Shown: positions 33,401 through 41,973, counted from the first letter of the stretch. The stretch: 64,000 nucleotides of DNA from JAIBCC01 sp963763855 (GCA_963763855.1 CAVXPU010000005.1:1-64000); one strand, 5' to 3'. Numbers and translations are program-made. The notes: generated by a model from the sequence alone, not told the origin.

Positions 33401-36098
33401 GAAGAGGTAAAACAGCAATGGAAGGTTTTTTGTCGCCCGAAAACTTTTCTTCAAACTGCTTGAGCATCGGATTTTTCGTCCGTTCCAGCAATTCGAGATA
33501 GCGTTTGTCTTTGCGAATCGGTTCTAGTTTGAGGTCAGTTCCGAGCCAGACGAGCCACGGGTCAAATTCATCTGCGGCTTGATTAAAATAAACAAACGCC
33601 TCATTAATTTCTCCGGCGGCGACCGCAGCATAACCAAGAAACATCGGCTTAACATAGCCTTTTTTCGCATCCGCCTTCATTTCGTCGAAGACTTTTTGTG
33701 CGTCCTGCCGACGGTTTGCAGCGGCAAATGCACAAGCCAAATTAAACTTCAACAATGCCGATTCGGGCATCAAAACGATTGCTTTCTCAATTTCGACAAG
33801 GGCTTCGGCACCTCGCCCAAGTTCCATCAACGCATAGCCTCTTTGCAGATGACCTTGCGGAAAATTCTGGTCTAAATCGATAATTTCCTCGGCTTTGGCA
33901 AGTGCTTCCTCAAATTGATGAGCCTGACATTTCGTCCACGCGACCAGAGTTTTTGTTCTCAGCGATAGAGGGTCAAGTTCTTCGGCACGTTCGATTTCTT
34001 TTACCCCTTCGGCAAAATTCCCGCTGCCAACTAGATGAGCAGAATACCATTCGTGAGCATTTGGGTAATTCGGATTGAGTTCGATTGATTTTTCGTGAAT
34101 CCGTTTGGCGTCTGCCCAATCAAATTTGTTGTTTTGCACCAGTCCGAAAGTCGCCCACGCTTCGCCCAATTTATCGTCAATTTCCAACGCTCGTTTAACG
34201 GCGGCTTCGGCGTGTTTGTAAGATTCGAGCGAAGGCATCAGCCCGTAAATATTCGCCCAAATGTAAAAATCCGCCACGCCAACGTGAGCCAGAGCATAAT
34301 TCGGGTCGAGTTCGACAGCCTTTTGAAACTGCTCAATCGCCTTTGGCAACGAGTCGGCGGTGAACTGATTCCAGTAAAATCTGCCCTTCAAATATGCTTC
34401 GTAGGCTTCGGGATTATCCGTTCCGCGTTTGCCCAATTTAATGGCGTGTTCACCTGTGATTTGCGAAACCAAGGCTTCGGCAACTTGCTCGGAAATCGCA
34501 TCTTCAAGGGTTAAAACATCAGTAAAAATTTCATCAAATTGTCCTGCCCAAACGGTTGAACCTTTTTGGACATCAAGCATTTGCATCGAAACCCGCAACT
34601 TCTCGCCAAATTTTTTGATGCGTCCATCCAGGACAAAATCAACACCCAATTCCTTCCCTGCTTGCAGAGGATCAACTTCGCTATTTTCGTAACCTGAAAT
34701 CGAACTCGTCGGGCGAACGGTGAAATCTCGCAAGTTTGTCAATCGTGAAATAATTGCGTCAGCCAAACCGATGCTCAAATAGTTTTCGTCAGTATTTTCA
34801 GTCGCAGCGAAATTCAATAATTTCAAAGGTAGAACGGCGATAAGTCGCCCATTTTGAATAGTTGGGGGAGTTTGATTATTATTCGCCCGAAAATAAAACG
34901 GCGTAGAAATTGGCTTACCTTCCAGGTGTTTTTCGATGTCTTCCAGAAGTCGTTTGACGGATTGATAACGCTCATCGGGTAATTTGCAGAGTGCTTTGAG
35001 CGTGATATTGTCGAGATTTCCGCGAAGAATTTCTCGTAATTTGTCGGGCGAATTTTTGCGTAATTCTGCAAGATGCCGAATCGTCAAAGCCTCTTGGTCA
35101 ACGTGGATTATCGGCAAAGTATCTTCGGAACGCGTAATCGCATCGCTCGGATGCAATGGCGGTTCTTCGCAAATTACGCGGGCAATTTCGTGCGGCGTCC
35201 GGTTCGGAAAACGATAAGGGCGATGCCCGGTCAGCAGTTCAAATAAAATCACTCCGAGCGAGTAAATATCAGTCGCAAATGTAACTTTTTCACCGTTAAT
35301 TTGTTCGGGCGAAGCGTAGTCAATCGTCATCATCCGCATCGCCGTCGCTGTTGGCTGAAGCGTATCGGAAGCCATTTCAGGATTGAGCAATTTGGCGATT
35401 CCGAAATCGAGTAAACGCGGTGTTCCGTCGTTGCCAATCAATATGTTTGAAGGCTTCAAATCACGATGGATGACAAGATTTTGATGTGCATATTCGACCG
35501 CTTCGCAGATTTTTGTGAACAAATTCAGACGGTCATTTATCGTCAAACGATTTGCGTCGCAATAGCGATACAGCGGCAAACCCTCGATGTAATCCATTAC
35601 AAAATAAGGTCTTCCGTCATCGGTCGTGCCGCCGTCGAGCAATCGTGTGATGTATGGATGTTCGAGCGTGGCAAGGATCTGACGTTCGTTGCGAAAACGG
35701 CGAAGGATAAAATCCGTATCCATTCCGCGTTTGACGATTTTTATTGCGGCTTTTCGACGAAATTCACCGTCCGCCCGAATCGCTTCGTAAACCGCACCCA
35801 TTCCGCCGCGTCCGATCTCGCGTTCGATTCGGTAACTGCCCAAAAGATTTCCCAGCATCGGATCATCTTCGTCAAATTCCATCAAAGACGACAGAACGCC
35901 CGCTTTTTCATCGCTAAAAGCAGGAGTTTCGATAAAACTGCTGGCATCTTCAAATTGTGAAAGGAGTTTTTCTACTTCGGATTTGAGTTCGGAATCGTCC
36001 GCCGTAGTTGTGGCAAGATAATCCTTACGCTCAGACGGCGAAAGGTCTAAGGCATTTTGGAATATTTCCTCAATTTGCTGCCAACGTTCGGGGGACAT
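30423..36098 (-). CDS. Ser/Thr kinase with three TolB_N-like/TPR sensor modules
   Basis: 1891 residues. The leader 'MSPERWQQIEEIFQNALDL' is followed by an intact kinase at about 90-395 ('IGRGGMGAVYEA', 'AAIKIVKRG', 'HRDLKPSNILIG', 'DFGIAKL', 'YASPEQING'). After it come three copies of one module: a TolB_N-like alpha/beta domain (about 418-555, 890-1025 and 1435-1555) each followed by TPR arrays (565-870, 1035-1345, 1575-1885). Each domain opens 'IAVLPL' or 'IAILPF' and contains 'GLADAxIxRL' or 'GLSENLINRL'. A single transmembrane helix lies at about 1394-1415, so modules 1 and 2 should be cytoplasmic and module 3 on the other side. The frame is uninterrupted. Likely a signal-integrating membrane kinase, though its inputs are unknown. 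Confidence 0.88.
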   Translation of the reverse strand: MSPERWQQIEEIFQNALDLSPSERKDYLATTTADDSELKSEVEKLLSQFEDASSFIETPAFSDEKAGVLSSLMEFDEDDPMLGNLLGSYRIEREIGRGGMGAVYEAIRADGEFRRKAAIKIVKRGMDTDFILRRFRNERQILATLEHPYITRLLDGGTTDDGRPYFVMDYIEGLPLYRYCDANRLTINDRLNLFTKICEAVEYAHQNLVIHRDLKPSNILIGNDGTPRLLDFGIAKLLNPEMASDTLQPTATAMRMMTIDYASPEQINGEKVTFATDIYSLGVILFELLTGHRPYRFPNRTPHEIARVICEEPPLHPSDAITRSEDTLPIIHVDQEALTIRHLAELRKNSPDKLREILRGNLDNITLKALCKLPDERYQSVKRLLEDIEKHLEGKPISTPFYFRANNNQTPPTIQNGRLIAVLPLKLLNFAATENTDENYLSIGLADAIISRLTNLRDFTVRPTSSISGYENSEVDPLQAGKELGVDFVLDGRIKKFGEKLRVSMQMLDVQKGSTVWAGQFDEIFTDVLTLEDAISEQVAEALVSQITGEHAIKLGKRGTDNPEAYEAYLKGRFYWNQFTADSLPKAIEQFQKAVELDPNYALAHVGVADFYIWANIYGLMPSLESYKHAEAAVKRALEIDDKLGEAWATFGLVQNNKFDWADAKRIHEKSIELNPNYPNAHEWYSAHLVGSGNFAEGVKEIERAEELDPLSLRTKTLVAWTKCQAHQFEEALAKAEEIIDLDQNFPQGHLQRGYALMELGRGAEALVEIEKAIVLMPESALLKFNLACAFAAANRRQDAQKVFDEMKADAKKGYVKPMFLGYAAVAAGEINEAFVYFNQAADEFDPWLVWLGTDLKLEPIRKDKRYLELLERTKNPMLKQFEEKFSGDKKPSIAVLPLQFIGEAQTDNAYLAVGLADAMITRLSQVRRIIVRPTNSVLRFADSQDSVAAGRELGVNYVLSGTIRPAGKRIRISAQLIEIKTNTTLWADKFDEEFNDVLDLEDLVAEKVAKLLIPQLTTEEEQNLAKRKVKNVEAYEAYLRGKYHFFSFTPNDFAKAVSYFEKAIELDPDYALAYSALSDCYFVLTGFASKTPSECIPLMEKMAEKAVELDDQLGEAYSNLGMIRYYYRDFEKSEKLLKKGIELNPNQVNGYVWNSVFLSMQGRNQEAVNEAKKAFEIDPSSGFHQNHYVWVLYHSRRFDEALAVSKKAVESEPNFAHGRAVAGLLFRHLNRIEEALLHSKAAHELSPETPWFTANLAATYAKAGEKEKAILLLQTLEAEKNQYVSPFCVAQIYLHLGDKEKTFEMLEKALEDKDIWFPWIVTDPSLDGLRNEPRLIALTAKLLGNEKPVSNIGETIHQSQVSTKIFTPEELKGVSSERTEETKPTFFHRHRYKFAFAGILSVLLLVGYATGVVSVDFNDRRVGLETKNPASIKHSIAILPFKNETANPENDFLCDGLSENLINRLSSLSEIQVVPRSTAFKYKGREFSPKQAGEEMSVETILSGKLTKHDENVEIYIELIDVKTGSKISGIQYQGTDAELIAIENRIAADVAKEFNSKGLADPKPAISKSYTENAEAFELYLKGEYHRQKATPEDTKKSVEFYKQALELDPNYALAHQGLALAYRISPAYGTLTPNEAYPLAKESAMKALAMDSTLGSAHIPLASIKYVYDWDFAGAEAEYKQAIQLVPNNAEAHYSYGNFLVAMGRSDEAINQLKIAQQFEPNSSSIASNIAWALYIAGRFEEAENQIKQVISREPNFARAYISLGEIYVEQGKFDEAIAAFQKAKQIAGDPLTDMAIGHVYAVSGRKAEALKFATDLEGKVLKKEVSPFLPAVVYAGLNDRDKSFYWLERAFQERSNWLTLVKVGRRLKPLHGDPRFDDLLKRIGFER

Positions 36099-36193
36099 AA
36101 CTAAAATAAAAAAGTTAGGAATCGTCTAAACCGCTTATTTTATTAAAATTCTAATGCAATATTCCTTTTAAGTCATCTTTTTATGATTTCTTC

Positions 36194-36223
36194 AGATACT
36201 TTCCGCCAAAATTATCCGCCTTA
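36194..36223 (+). promoter_or_regulatory. ECF-type promoter, class 1 (site H)
   Basis: AGATACT and CGCCTTA start 23 nt apart, 38 bp before ATG 36261. The leader GAGAG...CTTTC can pair with one wobble. Confidence 0.68.
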
Positions 36224-36260
36224 CAAATGAGAGCAATCGACTTTCAACATAGGAGAAATC

Positions 36261-37610
36261 ATGCAAACGAATTTATACATCCAATTCATAAACAAATTAT
36301 CTTTAATCACAATCGTGCTAACCGCAATGTTCTCAATTGCTTTAGGACAAGAAACCGTTGCCGTCAGCAGTTCGGAATTGGTCAACGCCAAACTTCCCGC
36401 GAACGCCTCGCGTGTAACCGAACCAAATATTCCGGCAGAAGTTAATGACGCTTTGGGCAAACTGATCGCGGCTGGCGGTGATAAAATAAGGCAAGGCGAA
36501 ACGGAAGTTTTAGCCTGGACAAACGGTTTCAAAAAGTCAAACGCATCGAATTTGATTACCCAAATGACCGCGAATTTACAAAATTCAGGTTGGGATTACG
36601 AAGCTGGCGGCGAAAACGAAGGCGTTACGGTTTTTAGTGCAACGAGCAATTCAGCAAAACGAGTCGTCATCGGATTCTATACATTTTCAGATGATGCTTT
36701 CGTTTGGGCGTGGACGGAAATGCTTCGGGCAGATCAACCGAGTTCGAATGTTGATTTGGCTAACACGCCCAAAACCGGAAGCGGAGATGTCAGCGATTAT
36801 GGTTTTACGACTCCCGCGGGTTGGTCGCGGTCTGATTCAGCCAATAAGATTGTCTTAACTAATGGTGCTGAAAATAGAATCGAGTTTTTGCCCTTGATGA
36901 ATTCAAGCGGAAATTTAGAAACCGACGCGAATAGAATTTTGTGGCAGATCTTTAAAGGCTGCGATTCCTGGTATGCACTCGGTTTTGAAGCCGATTACGG
37001 AACTTTTGAAAAGGGCAAGACGGCTCAAGGTTTGGAATATTTTCGGGTATATCGCTATGCGAAAAATGCGAGCGAACGAAATAGCGAACTAGCCACAACC
37101 CAATTTGATGCAATTATTTTGTTGGTCAAATTAGATAATCGAGTCGCTGTTATAACGGGCAGACAACGTTTTCAATCAGATAGGGACAAAGATTCAGCAC
37201 TTACCGCGATGGCTTTAATGTTATATGACCTTAGATTCAAAAGCGTCCCCAATTCTTACAACCTGAAAAATGAATTATTGGGTTCATGGGGAGCGGCAAG
37301 CGGTTCCGTTGCACTTGCTTTCACATTTAATGCTAACGGTTCTTTTAACAAAGGATCGGCTATCGGATACCGCACTTCGCGTGATGTCCAAACCGATAAC
37401 CTCCATTCTACAAGTTATGGAATGACGGAAACTTACAACTTATCCGGCAACATTTTAACCCAAAATTACAAACGGACACGTGAAGTCTTTAAGTATAAAA
37501 TTCGTATTTATCAAACCAAATACGATAAACAACCATGGCAGCCTAAACTTGGCTTTTTGCCAATTAATAATCCTGACAGCGGAACAATCGTAATGCAAAG
37601 AAGCAATTAA
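36261..37610 (+). CDS. Secreted protein with C-terminal lipocalin-like domain
   Basis: 449 residues. A signal peptide (hydrophobic stretch to about 'SIALGQE') leads into a domain of about 300 residues including 'DVSDYGFTTPAGWSRSDSANKIVLT', which resembles exported quality-control-like beta domains. From about 335 on, 'ELLGSWGAASGSVALAFTFNANGSFNKG' and 'GTIVMQRSN' look like a lipocalin-type barrel. Function unknown. AGGAG ribosome site. Likely co-transcribed with the esterase 46 bp downstream, under promoter H. Confidence 0.62.
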   Translation: MQTNLYIQFINKLSLITIVLTAMFSIALGQETVAVSSSELVNAKLPANASRVTEPNIPAEVNDALGKLIAAGGDKIRQGETEVLAWTNGFKKSNASNLITQMTANLQNSGWDYEAGGENEGVTVFSATSNSAKRVVIGFYTFSDDAFVWAWTEMLRADQPSSNVDLANTPKTGSGDVSDYGFTTPAGWSRSDSANKIVLTNGAENRIEFLPLMNSSGNLETDANRILWQIFKGCDSWYALGFEADYGTFEKGKTAQGLEYFRVYRYAKNASERNSELATTQFDAIILLVKLDNRVAVITGRQRFQSDRDKDSALTAMALMLYDLRFKSVPNSYNLKNELLGSWGAASGSVALAFTFNANGSFNKGSAIGYRTSRDVQTDNLHSTSYGMTETYNLSGNILTQNYKRTREVFKYKIRIYQTKYDKQPWQPKLGFLPINNPDSGTIVMQRSN

Positions 37611-37655
37611 CAGACAGCCTGAAAAGTATTTGGGCGAATTACCAAAATCAATCAA

Positions 37656-38573
37656 ATGAAAACGAAACCAAACTGGCAAGCACGTCTTGCAAATACCTAT
37701 ATCAAAACATTTATCCGCCAACGCAATTGGGGCGATCCGGACGCGGTTGCTAAACGAGCCCGCCGTCTTTTTGGTGCACCAAAACTACTGCAATGGCTCA
37801 AAAGTCGCGGCTTGCAGATTGAAAGGATTGAAAGCGAGACTGTGCGTGGCGAGTGGATTACGCCTCAGAACGCCAACCAAACCGCTATCTTGTATATTCA
37901 CGGCGGCGGTTTTGTTGCGAGTTCGCCCGCGGGACATCGCCCGGTTACGGCGAGGTTGGCACGTTTGGGGAATTGCAGAGTTTTTAGTCTTGATTATCGC
38001 CTCGCACCCGAAAATCGTTTTCCGGCGGCACTTGACGATTGTTTGGCGGCTTACCGTTGGCTGCTTGAGCAAAACATTTCGCCCAAACAAATTGCGTTCG
38101 CTGGCGATTCGGCGGGCGGCGGTTTGGTGCTTTCCACGCTGCTCAGATTGCGTGACGAAAACCTTCCGTTTCCTGCGTGTGCTGTCTGTTTTTCACCTTG
38201 GACAGACCTTGCGGGAACAGGCGACTCATTGACACTAAACCGCGATAAAGACGTGATGTTTTGTCCCGAAAACATTCACCAATTCGCCAACGCGTATCTC
38301 GGCGACGCTTCACCATCTGACCAATACGCTTCGCCCGTTTTTGCCGAATTTGACGCATCGTTTCCGCCGATTCTCTTTCAAGTTGGCTCAACCGAAGTCT
38401 TGCTCGACGATTCACAGAGAATCCACGACAAAATCCAAAAAGTCAACGGAATCAGTGAGTTAGAGGTTTATGAAAATGTCCCACATTGTTGGCAGATGTT
38501 TGATTCAATGATTCCGGAAGCCCGAATTGCGTTGCAAAAGGCTGTGAAATTCATTGGACAGCATTTTTCGTAA
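37656..38573 (+). CDS. Alpha/beta hydrolase, hormone-sensitive-lipase (family IV) type
   Basis: 305 residues. 'LYIHGGGFVASSPAGHR' holds the HGGG oxyanion motif; 'LDYRLAPENRFPAALDD' is the family IV hallmark; 'IAFAGDSAGGGLVLS' carries the nucleophile Ser (GDSAG). Asp in 'LDDSQRIHDK' and His in 'NVPHCWQMF' complete the triad. Members are carboxylesterases or deacetylases of small acyl esters. Second gene of the promoter H unit. Confidence 0.9.
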   Translation: MKTKPNWQARLANTYIKTFIRQRNWGDPDAVAKRARRLFGAPKLLQWLKSRGLQIERIESETVRGEWITPQNANQTAILYIHGGGFVASSPAGHRPVTARLARLGNCRVFSLDYRLAPENRFPAALDDCLAAYRWLLEQNISPKQIAFAGDSAGGGLVLSTLLRLRDENLPFPACAVCFSPWTDLAGTGDSLTLNRDKDVMFCPENIHQFANAYLGDASPSDQYASPVFAEFDASFPPILFQVGSTEVLLDDSQRIHDKIQKVNGISELEVYENVPHCWQMFDSMIPEARIALQKAVKFIGQHFS

Positions 38574-38587
38574 AATTGAAATATTGC

Positions 38588-38617
38588 TGATACCTTTTCC
38601 CGCCGTAATCCGCGTTA
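38588..38617 (+). promoter_or_regulatory. ECF-type promoter, class 1 (site I)
   Basis: TGATACC and CGCGTTA start 23 nt apart, 45 bp before ATG 38662. Leader hairpin AGAGC-AAATTC-GCTCT. Confidence 0.78.
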
Positions 38618-38661
38618 CTGATTGAGAGCAAATTCGCTCTACCAAAAAATTGGAGGCATTT

Positions 38662-39339
38662 ATGAAACAAATAATCAAACGCATTTTATTCTGGAAATTG
38701 CTTATCATCGTCGGATATTTCGGTATCGGCATCATTCTTGATTCCTACGTCTTCCCTGAGAAAAAACCTGACCTAGCAAGTTATTTCCGACCGGGCGACG
38801 TGCTTCACAGCACATCCGAAGGGTTTGATCAGACGATTATTTCGGTGAAGGATGGCTGGGTGCATTCGAGTCTTAAAATTCAACCAAAGGCTCCCGGACC
38901 GCCGGAACATATTCACACAAATCTGGTGGAAGTCTTCGTAGTAAAAGAAGGGACATTGAGCATTATGGTCAATGGCGAGAAAAAGACGGTCAAAGCGGGT
39001 GAATCAATCACGATTCCCGTCGGCACATCGCATAGACCTTTTAACGAAACCGATCAGCCGGTAATTATTGAAAACGACGGCAGCGAAAAGGATTTAACCG
39101 TTGAATTTGCCTATCATTTGTCGCAGCTTTATCGGGTTGTGGATGAAATGGGCGGAAATCCGAGTGCCCTTTCGATGATCATGCAGCTCGCAGTTTATGG
39201 AACTGAAATGGACGCTTATTTAGCAGATGGCGGTCCGATCTTCGTGCAAAAAGCAATGCGATTCCTGCTTGCTCCGACTGCTCGTCTTTTGGGATACAAA
39301 AGTTATTATGAAGAGTATCGAATGAAACATCAGCAATAA
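38662..39339 (+). CDS. Membrane-anchored cupin-domain protein
   Basis: 225 residues from ATG 38662 (TTGGAGG ribosome site). An N-terminal membrane anchor spans about 8-28. The cupin core 'PPEHIHTNLVEVFVVKEGTLSIMVNGEKKTVKAGESITIPVGTSHRPFN' supplies the usual two His plus Glu metal ligands and a later His. A helical C-terminal part ('YLADGGPIFVQKAMRFLLAPTARLLGYKSYY') may pack on the membrane. Cupins with this plan act as dioxygenases or isomerases; the substrate is unknown. 41 bp upstream of the FAD monooxygenase in the same unit. Confidence 0.75.
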   Translation: MKQIIKRILFWKLLIIVGYFGIGIILDSYVFPEKKPDLASYFRPGDVLHSTSEGFDQTIISVKDGWVHSSLKIQPKAPGPPEHIHTNLVEVFVVKEGTLSIMVNGEKKTVKAGESITIPVGTSHRPFNETDQPVIIENDGSEKDLTVEFAYHLSQLYRVVDEMGGNPSALSMIMQLAVYGTEMDAYLADGGPIFVQKAMRFLLAPTARLLGYKSYYEEYRMKHQQ

Positions 39340-39380
39340 ACCATTACGAACAATGGAAGCTAAATAGAGAGATTTTATCT

Positions 39381-40538
39381 ATGTCTAAAAAAATCTTAAT
39401 CATTGGCGGCGGAATCGGTGGGGCGACGGCGGCGTTGGCTTTGCAAAAAATCGGCGTTGAGGCGGAAATGTTTGAACGTGCCGCCGAACTCAAAGAAGTC
39501 GGGGCGGGAATTGCACTTTGGAATGCTCCGTTTCGGGCGTTGGAACGGCTCGGAGTCGGCGAAAAAATCCGCAGCTCAGCCGCTCCGTTAAAGTTTGGAA
39601 CGATGGGGTTTGCTTCGGGCAAAGTGTTTCAACAGTTAGACTTCGAGAAAATTCTCGGCTCGCAGTTTAACGAAAATTTCATCATTCATCGGGCGGATTT
39701 GCATTCGGCAATCTTGAGTGGATTGGACAAAAATTCGATTCACCCCGACCACGAATGCGAGCGAATTGAGCAGAACGCGGACGGCGTAAAAGTAACTTTC
39801 AAAAACGGCAATACCGCCGAAGGCGACCTTTTAATCGGGGCGGATGGGTTTAATTCAGTCGTCAGAAAATCGATTTTCGGCGAAACTCCCGTGCGGTATT
39901 CGGGGCAAACCTGTTATCGCGGAATCGTGGATATTTCGGCGTTGCAGCCTTCGGTTTTGGGTGAAATTCAAGGCACCGGACAGCGTTTCGGGATCGCTCC
40001 GATCAACGAAAAACGGGTTTATTGGTTTGCCGCAATGAACGCTCCGCAAGGCGAAAAAGACAATCCCGCCAACCGCCGCGAATTTCTTTCGGAAAAATAT
40101 AAAGGCTGGAAATTCGGCATTCCCGAAATGATTGCGGCGAACAATAACGACCGAATTTTACGCAACGATTTAATTGACCGTCAGCCGTTAAAAACTTGGA
40201 CAAAAGGGCGGATTACTCTGCTCGGCGACGCGGCTCATCCGATGCTTCCCAACCTCGGACAAGGTGCTTGCACGGCAATCGAAGACGGTTTTATTTTGGC
40301 GAGAAATATCGCAAAAAGCGGTGTAAATGCCGATGCCTTAACCCGTTACGAAGCCGAAAGAATCGGGCGAACAACCCGCATCGTCAATCAATCGCGGCAA
40401 TTTGGCGTTCCGCTTTTATGGACAAATCCCATAGCCGTTTGGCTTCGGAACAAAATGTTTGAATACACGCCAAACTCATTTTCAGAGAAACTTTTTCGGG
40501 AAAATATCTGTTTTGATGTAGGAAACTTGCAATATTAG
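39381..40538 (+). CDS. FAD-dependent aromatic-ring-type monooxygenase
   Basis: 385 residues of the class A flavoprotein hydroxylase family. GxGxxG in 'ILIIGGGIGGATAALAL' at residues 5-20, the DG motif in 'LLIGADGFNSVVRKSIFG' and the second FAD motif 'GRITLLGDAAHPMLPNLGQGACTAIED'. This pattern is shared by salicylate hydroxylase, zeaxanthin epoxidase-like and tetracycline-modifying (TetX-like) enzymes. The substrate is not determinable. Second gene of the promoter I unit; with the cupin it could form a two-step oxidation pair (inference). Confidence 0.87.
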   Translation: MSKKILIIGGGIGGATAALALQKIGVEAEMFERAAELKEVGAGIALWNAPFRALERLGVGEKIRSSAAPLKFGTMGFASGKVFQQLDFEKILGSQFNENFIIHRADLHSAILSGLDKNSIHPDHECERIEQNADGVKVTFKNGNTAEGDLLIGADGFNSVVRKSIFGETPVRYSGQTCYRGIVDISALQPSVLGEIQGTGQRFGIAPINEKRVYWFAAMNAPQGEKDNPANRREFLSEKYKGWKFGIPEMIAANNNDRILRNDLIDRQPLKTWTKGRITLLGDAAHPMLPNLGQGACTAIEDGFILARNIAKSGVNADALTRYEAERIGRTTRIVNQSRQFGVPLLWTNPIAVWLRNKMFEYTPNSFSEKLFRENICFDVGNLQY

Positions 40539-40539
40539 A

Positions 40540-40570
40540 TGGCACTTTTTTCCGCCCAAAATCCGCGTTA
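40540..40570 (+). promoter_or_regulatory. Degenerate ECF-type promoter, class 1 (site J)
   Basis: TGGCACT and CGCGTTA start 24 nt apart. The downstream leader AGCAATTGGAGGCAATTTCA is nearly identical to that of site K, including ATTG-GAGG-CAAT, which puts the ribosome site in a hairpin loop. It drives only a gene remnant. Confidence 0.5.
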
Positions 40571-40591
40571 GCAATTGGAGGCAATTTCAAT

Positions 40592-40706
40592 ATGCAACAC
40601 GAATTCATTGATTCTCAACCATTTCACCACAGAAGCCAAAGGTGCTGTTCCTGCCTACGGAAATTGGAATGCGGTGAAAATTTTGGTGGAATTGCTGCAA
40701 AAGTAA
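40592..40706 (+). pseudogene. Remnant of a class 1 regulon gene
   Basis: ATG 40592 has the same ribosome site and opening codons (MQ) as the lipase gene at 42187, but its frame gives an unnatural 42-residue product ending at 40720. In the next frame 'LILNHFTTEAKGAVPAYGNW' and 'ILVELLQK' up to TAA (40704-40706) look like the C-terminus of a real protein. This suggests an internal deletion that fused a gene start to the end of another frame. The parent family was not recognised. Confidence 0.5.
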
Positions 40707-40753
40707 AAATTTCCAAGTAGATGCTAAAAGACGAACACAGAATCGTCCAACGC

Positions 40754-40956
40754 GTCCCCAACGGGGACAAATATACTAGCGTAGGGTAAAGCGAATGGTA
40801 ATGAGCGACACCCTACGTTTGATAGAAAAACCAATCCGTCGCTGTAAGTGACGAACATTCAGCGGTTTTGTGTTCGACTCCTTCAGAGTCGGATTCATCG
40901 TTTTAACAGTTCGTAGGGATTCTCCCTACGCTATATTATTTTTCGCCTTTGGCGAC
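40754..40956. repeat. Multi-hairpin repeat element, copy 2
   Basis: A 203-bp array of hairpins in the same order as 25589-25772: GTCCCC/GGGGAC, GCGTAGGG/CCCTACG, CCGTCGC/GTGACG, CGACTC/GAGTCG, CGTAGGG/CCCTACG and TCGCC-TTT-GGCGA. Where the copies differ, paired bases often change together (GTCTCC/GGAGAC against GTCCCC/GGGGAC), implying that the folded form matters. Confidence 0.78.
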
Positions 40957-40988
40957 TTTTAGAAATTATCGGACAAACTCGTGAAAGG

Positions 40989-41020
40989 TGATTAGTCGAA
41001 TCAGTTATTTTGTCTAATTT
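40989..41020. repeat. Palindromic cassette end, left, copy 2
   Basis: TGATTAGTCGAATCAG...TGTCTAATT palindrome overlapping the last codons and stop of the Mrr-like nuclease gene. Matches 27442-27475. Confidence 0.6.
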
Positions 41021-41973
41021 CGTAGCGGTTCAAAAAGAGGGTTTTTATGAGTAATTGCGGCATTTATCTTTTGCTTTAAAAACCCCATTACATTTATTTC
41101 CTTTTCCAGAAGCAAAACAAATTCTTCCAATTTGCAGAGAACAATAACACGTTGTTGTAGAGCTTCTCGACAAGTAGCAATTGCAGGTTCCGTATAGTTT
41201 GAATTAGAGATAAAAATCCCCCGAGCGTCAGCTCTGCTGAAAACTCGAACTATGTGTTGAGAAACGTCACCTCGCCCTAAAGGCTTCGTCCACCATTTCA
41301 TTTCAACAAGATACACTTGCCCTTCGATTTCAATAACCCCATCTATTTGCTCAATAACTCCCTCACTATTATTTCCGTTAATTGTAAATGCTTCACGAAC
41401 GAGAATTCCATTAACATTAAAAAATTTGTTTAATACAGATTCAAGAGTCTTGCCACGTTTTTTGTAATCGGTTTCTTTAAACAGCGAATAGAATTCTTTT
41501 TTGATGGATTCAGTTTGAATTTTAATCTTTACTGCGGCTTCCTGTTTTGTTTTATGCTCAGTTTGACGTTGTTTTCTTTCAGCCTCTCTTTCTAAATCCA
41601 TCCTCGTAAAAGAATCTTTTACGTTTATAACTTCTCTGATTTCAGCAACTAAACCTTTCGCCTTCAATCTATCTGACTCCCAACAAGAAGAAAAATTTTC
41701 AAATTCAGTAATGCGTTTCAAAATTTCTCGCCGCTCTCTAAGAGTCGGTTCTCCTTTTTCATTTAGTCTCACCAATACAGTTCGGGTAATTTCATATTTA
41801 TTGATGTTAGCTTTATCCTTGGCTATACGTTCACTAAGGTCTTTAGTATATTCAGAGCCAACTCCTGCACCTCTGAAAAAAGTAATAACGTCTGGTTTTG
41901 AAGGACAAATCAGCGGAATAGTATTAATAAGAAGATTTAAGAGTTCTGGCGGATAGTGATAAATAACATTCAT
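41014..41973 (-). CDS. Mrr-like restriction endonuclease-fold nuclease
   Basis: 319 residues. The C-terminal part (about 168-290) is an Mrr_cat-type PD-(D/E)xK domain: 'RGKTLESVLNKFF' (Glu178), 'IEQIDGVIEIEGQVYLVEMKW' (Asp211, Glu224, Lys226) and 'GIFISNSNYTEPA'. The N-terminal 120 residues form a separate helical domain containing 'SKPDVITFFRGAGVGSEYTKDL' and 'INKYEITRTVLVRLNE', joined by a charged coiled coil (about 124-165). Such proteins restrict modified or foreign DNA; the sensing domain here is not one I can name. No methylase is adjacent. AT-rich, alone and bounded by palindromes like those of the Ntn-hydrolase gene. Confidence 0.75.
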   Translation of the reverse strand: MNVIYHYPPELLNLLINTIPLICPSKPDVITFFRGAGVGSEYTKDLSERIAKDKANINKYEITRTVLVRLNEKGEPTLRERREILKRITEFENFSSCWESDRLKAKGLVAEIREVINVKDSFTRMDLEREAERKQRQTEHKTKQEAAVKIKIQTESIKKEFYSLFKETDYKKRGKTLESVLNKFFNVNGILVREAFTINGNNSEGVIEQIDGVIEIEGQVYLVEMKWWTKPLGRGDVSQHIVRVFSRADARGIFISNSNYTEPAIATCREALQQRVIVLCKLEEFVLLLEKEINVMGFLKQKINAAITHKNPLFEPLRN

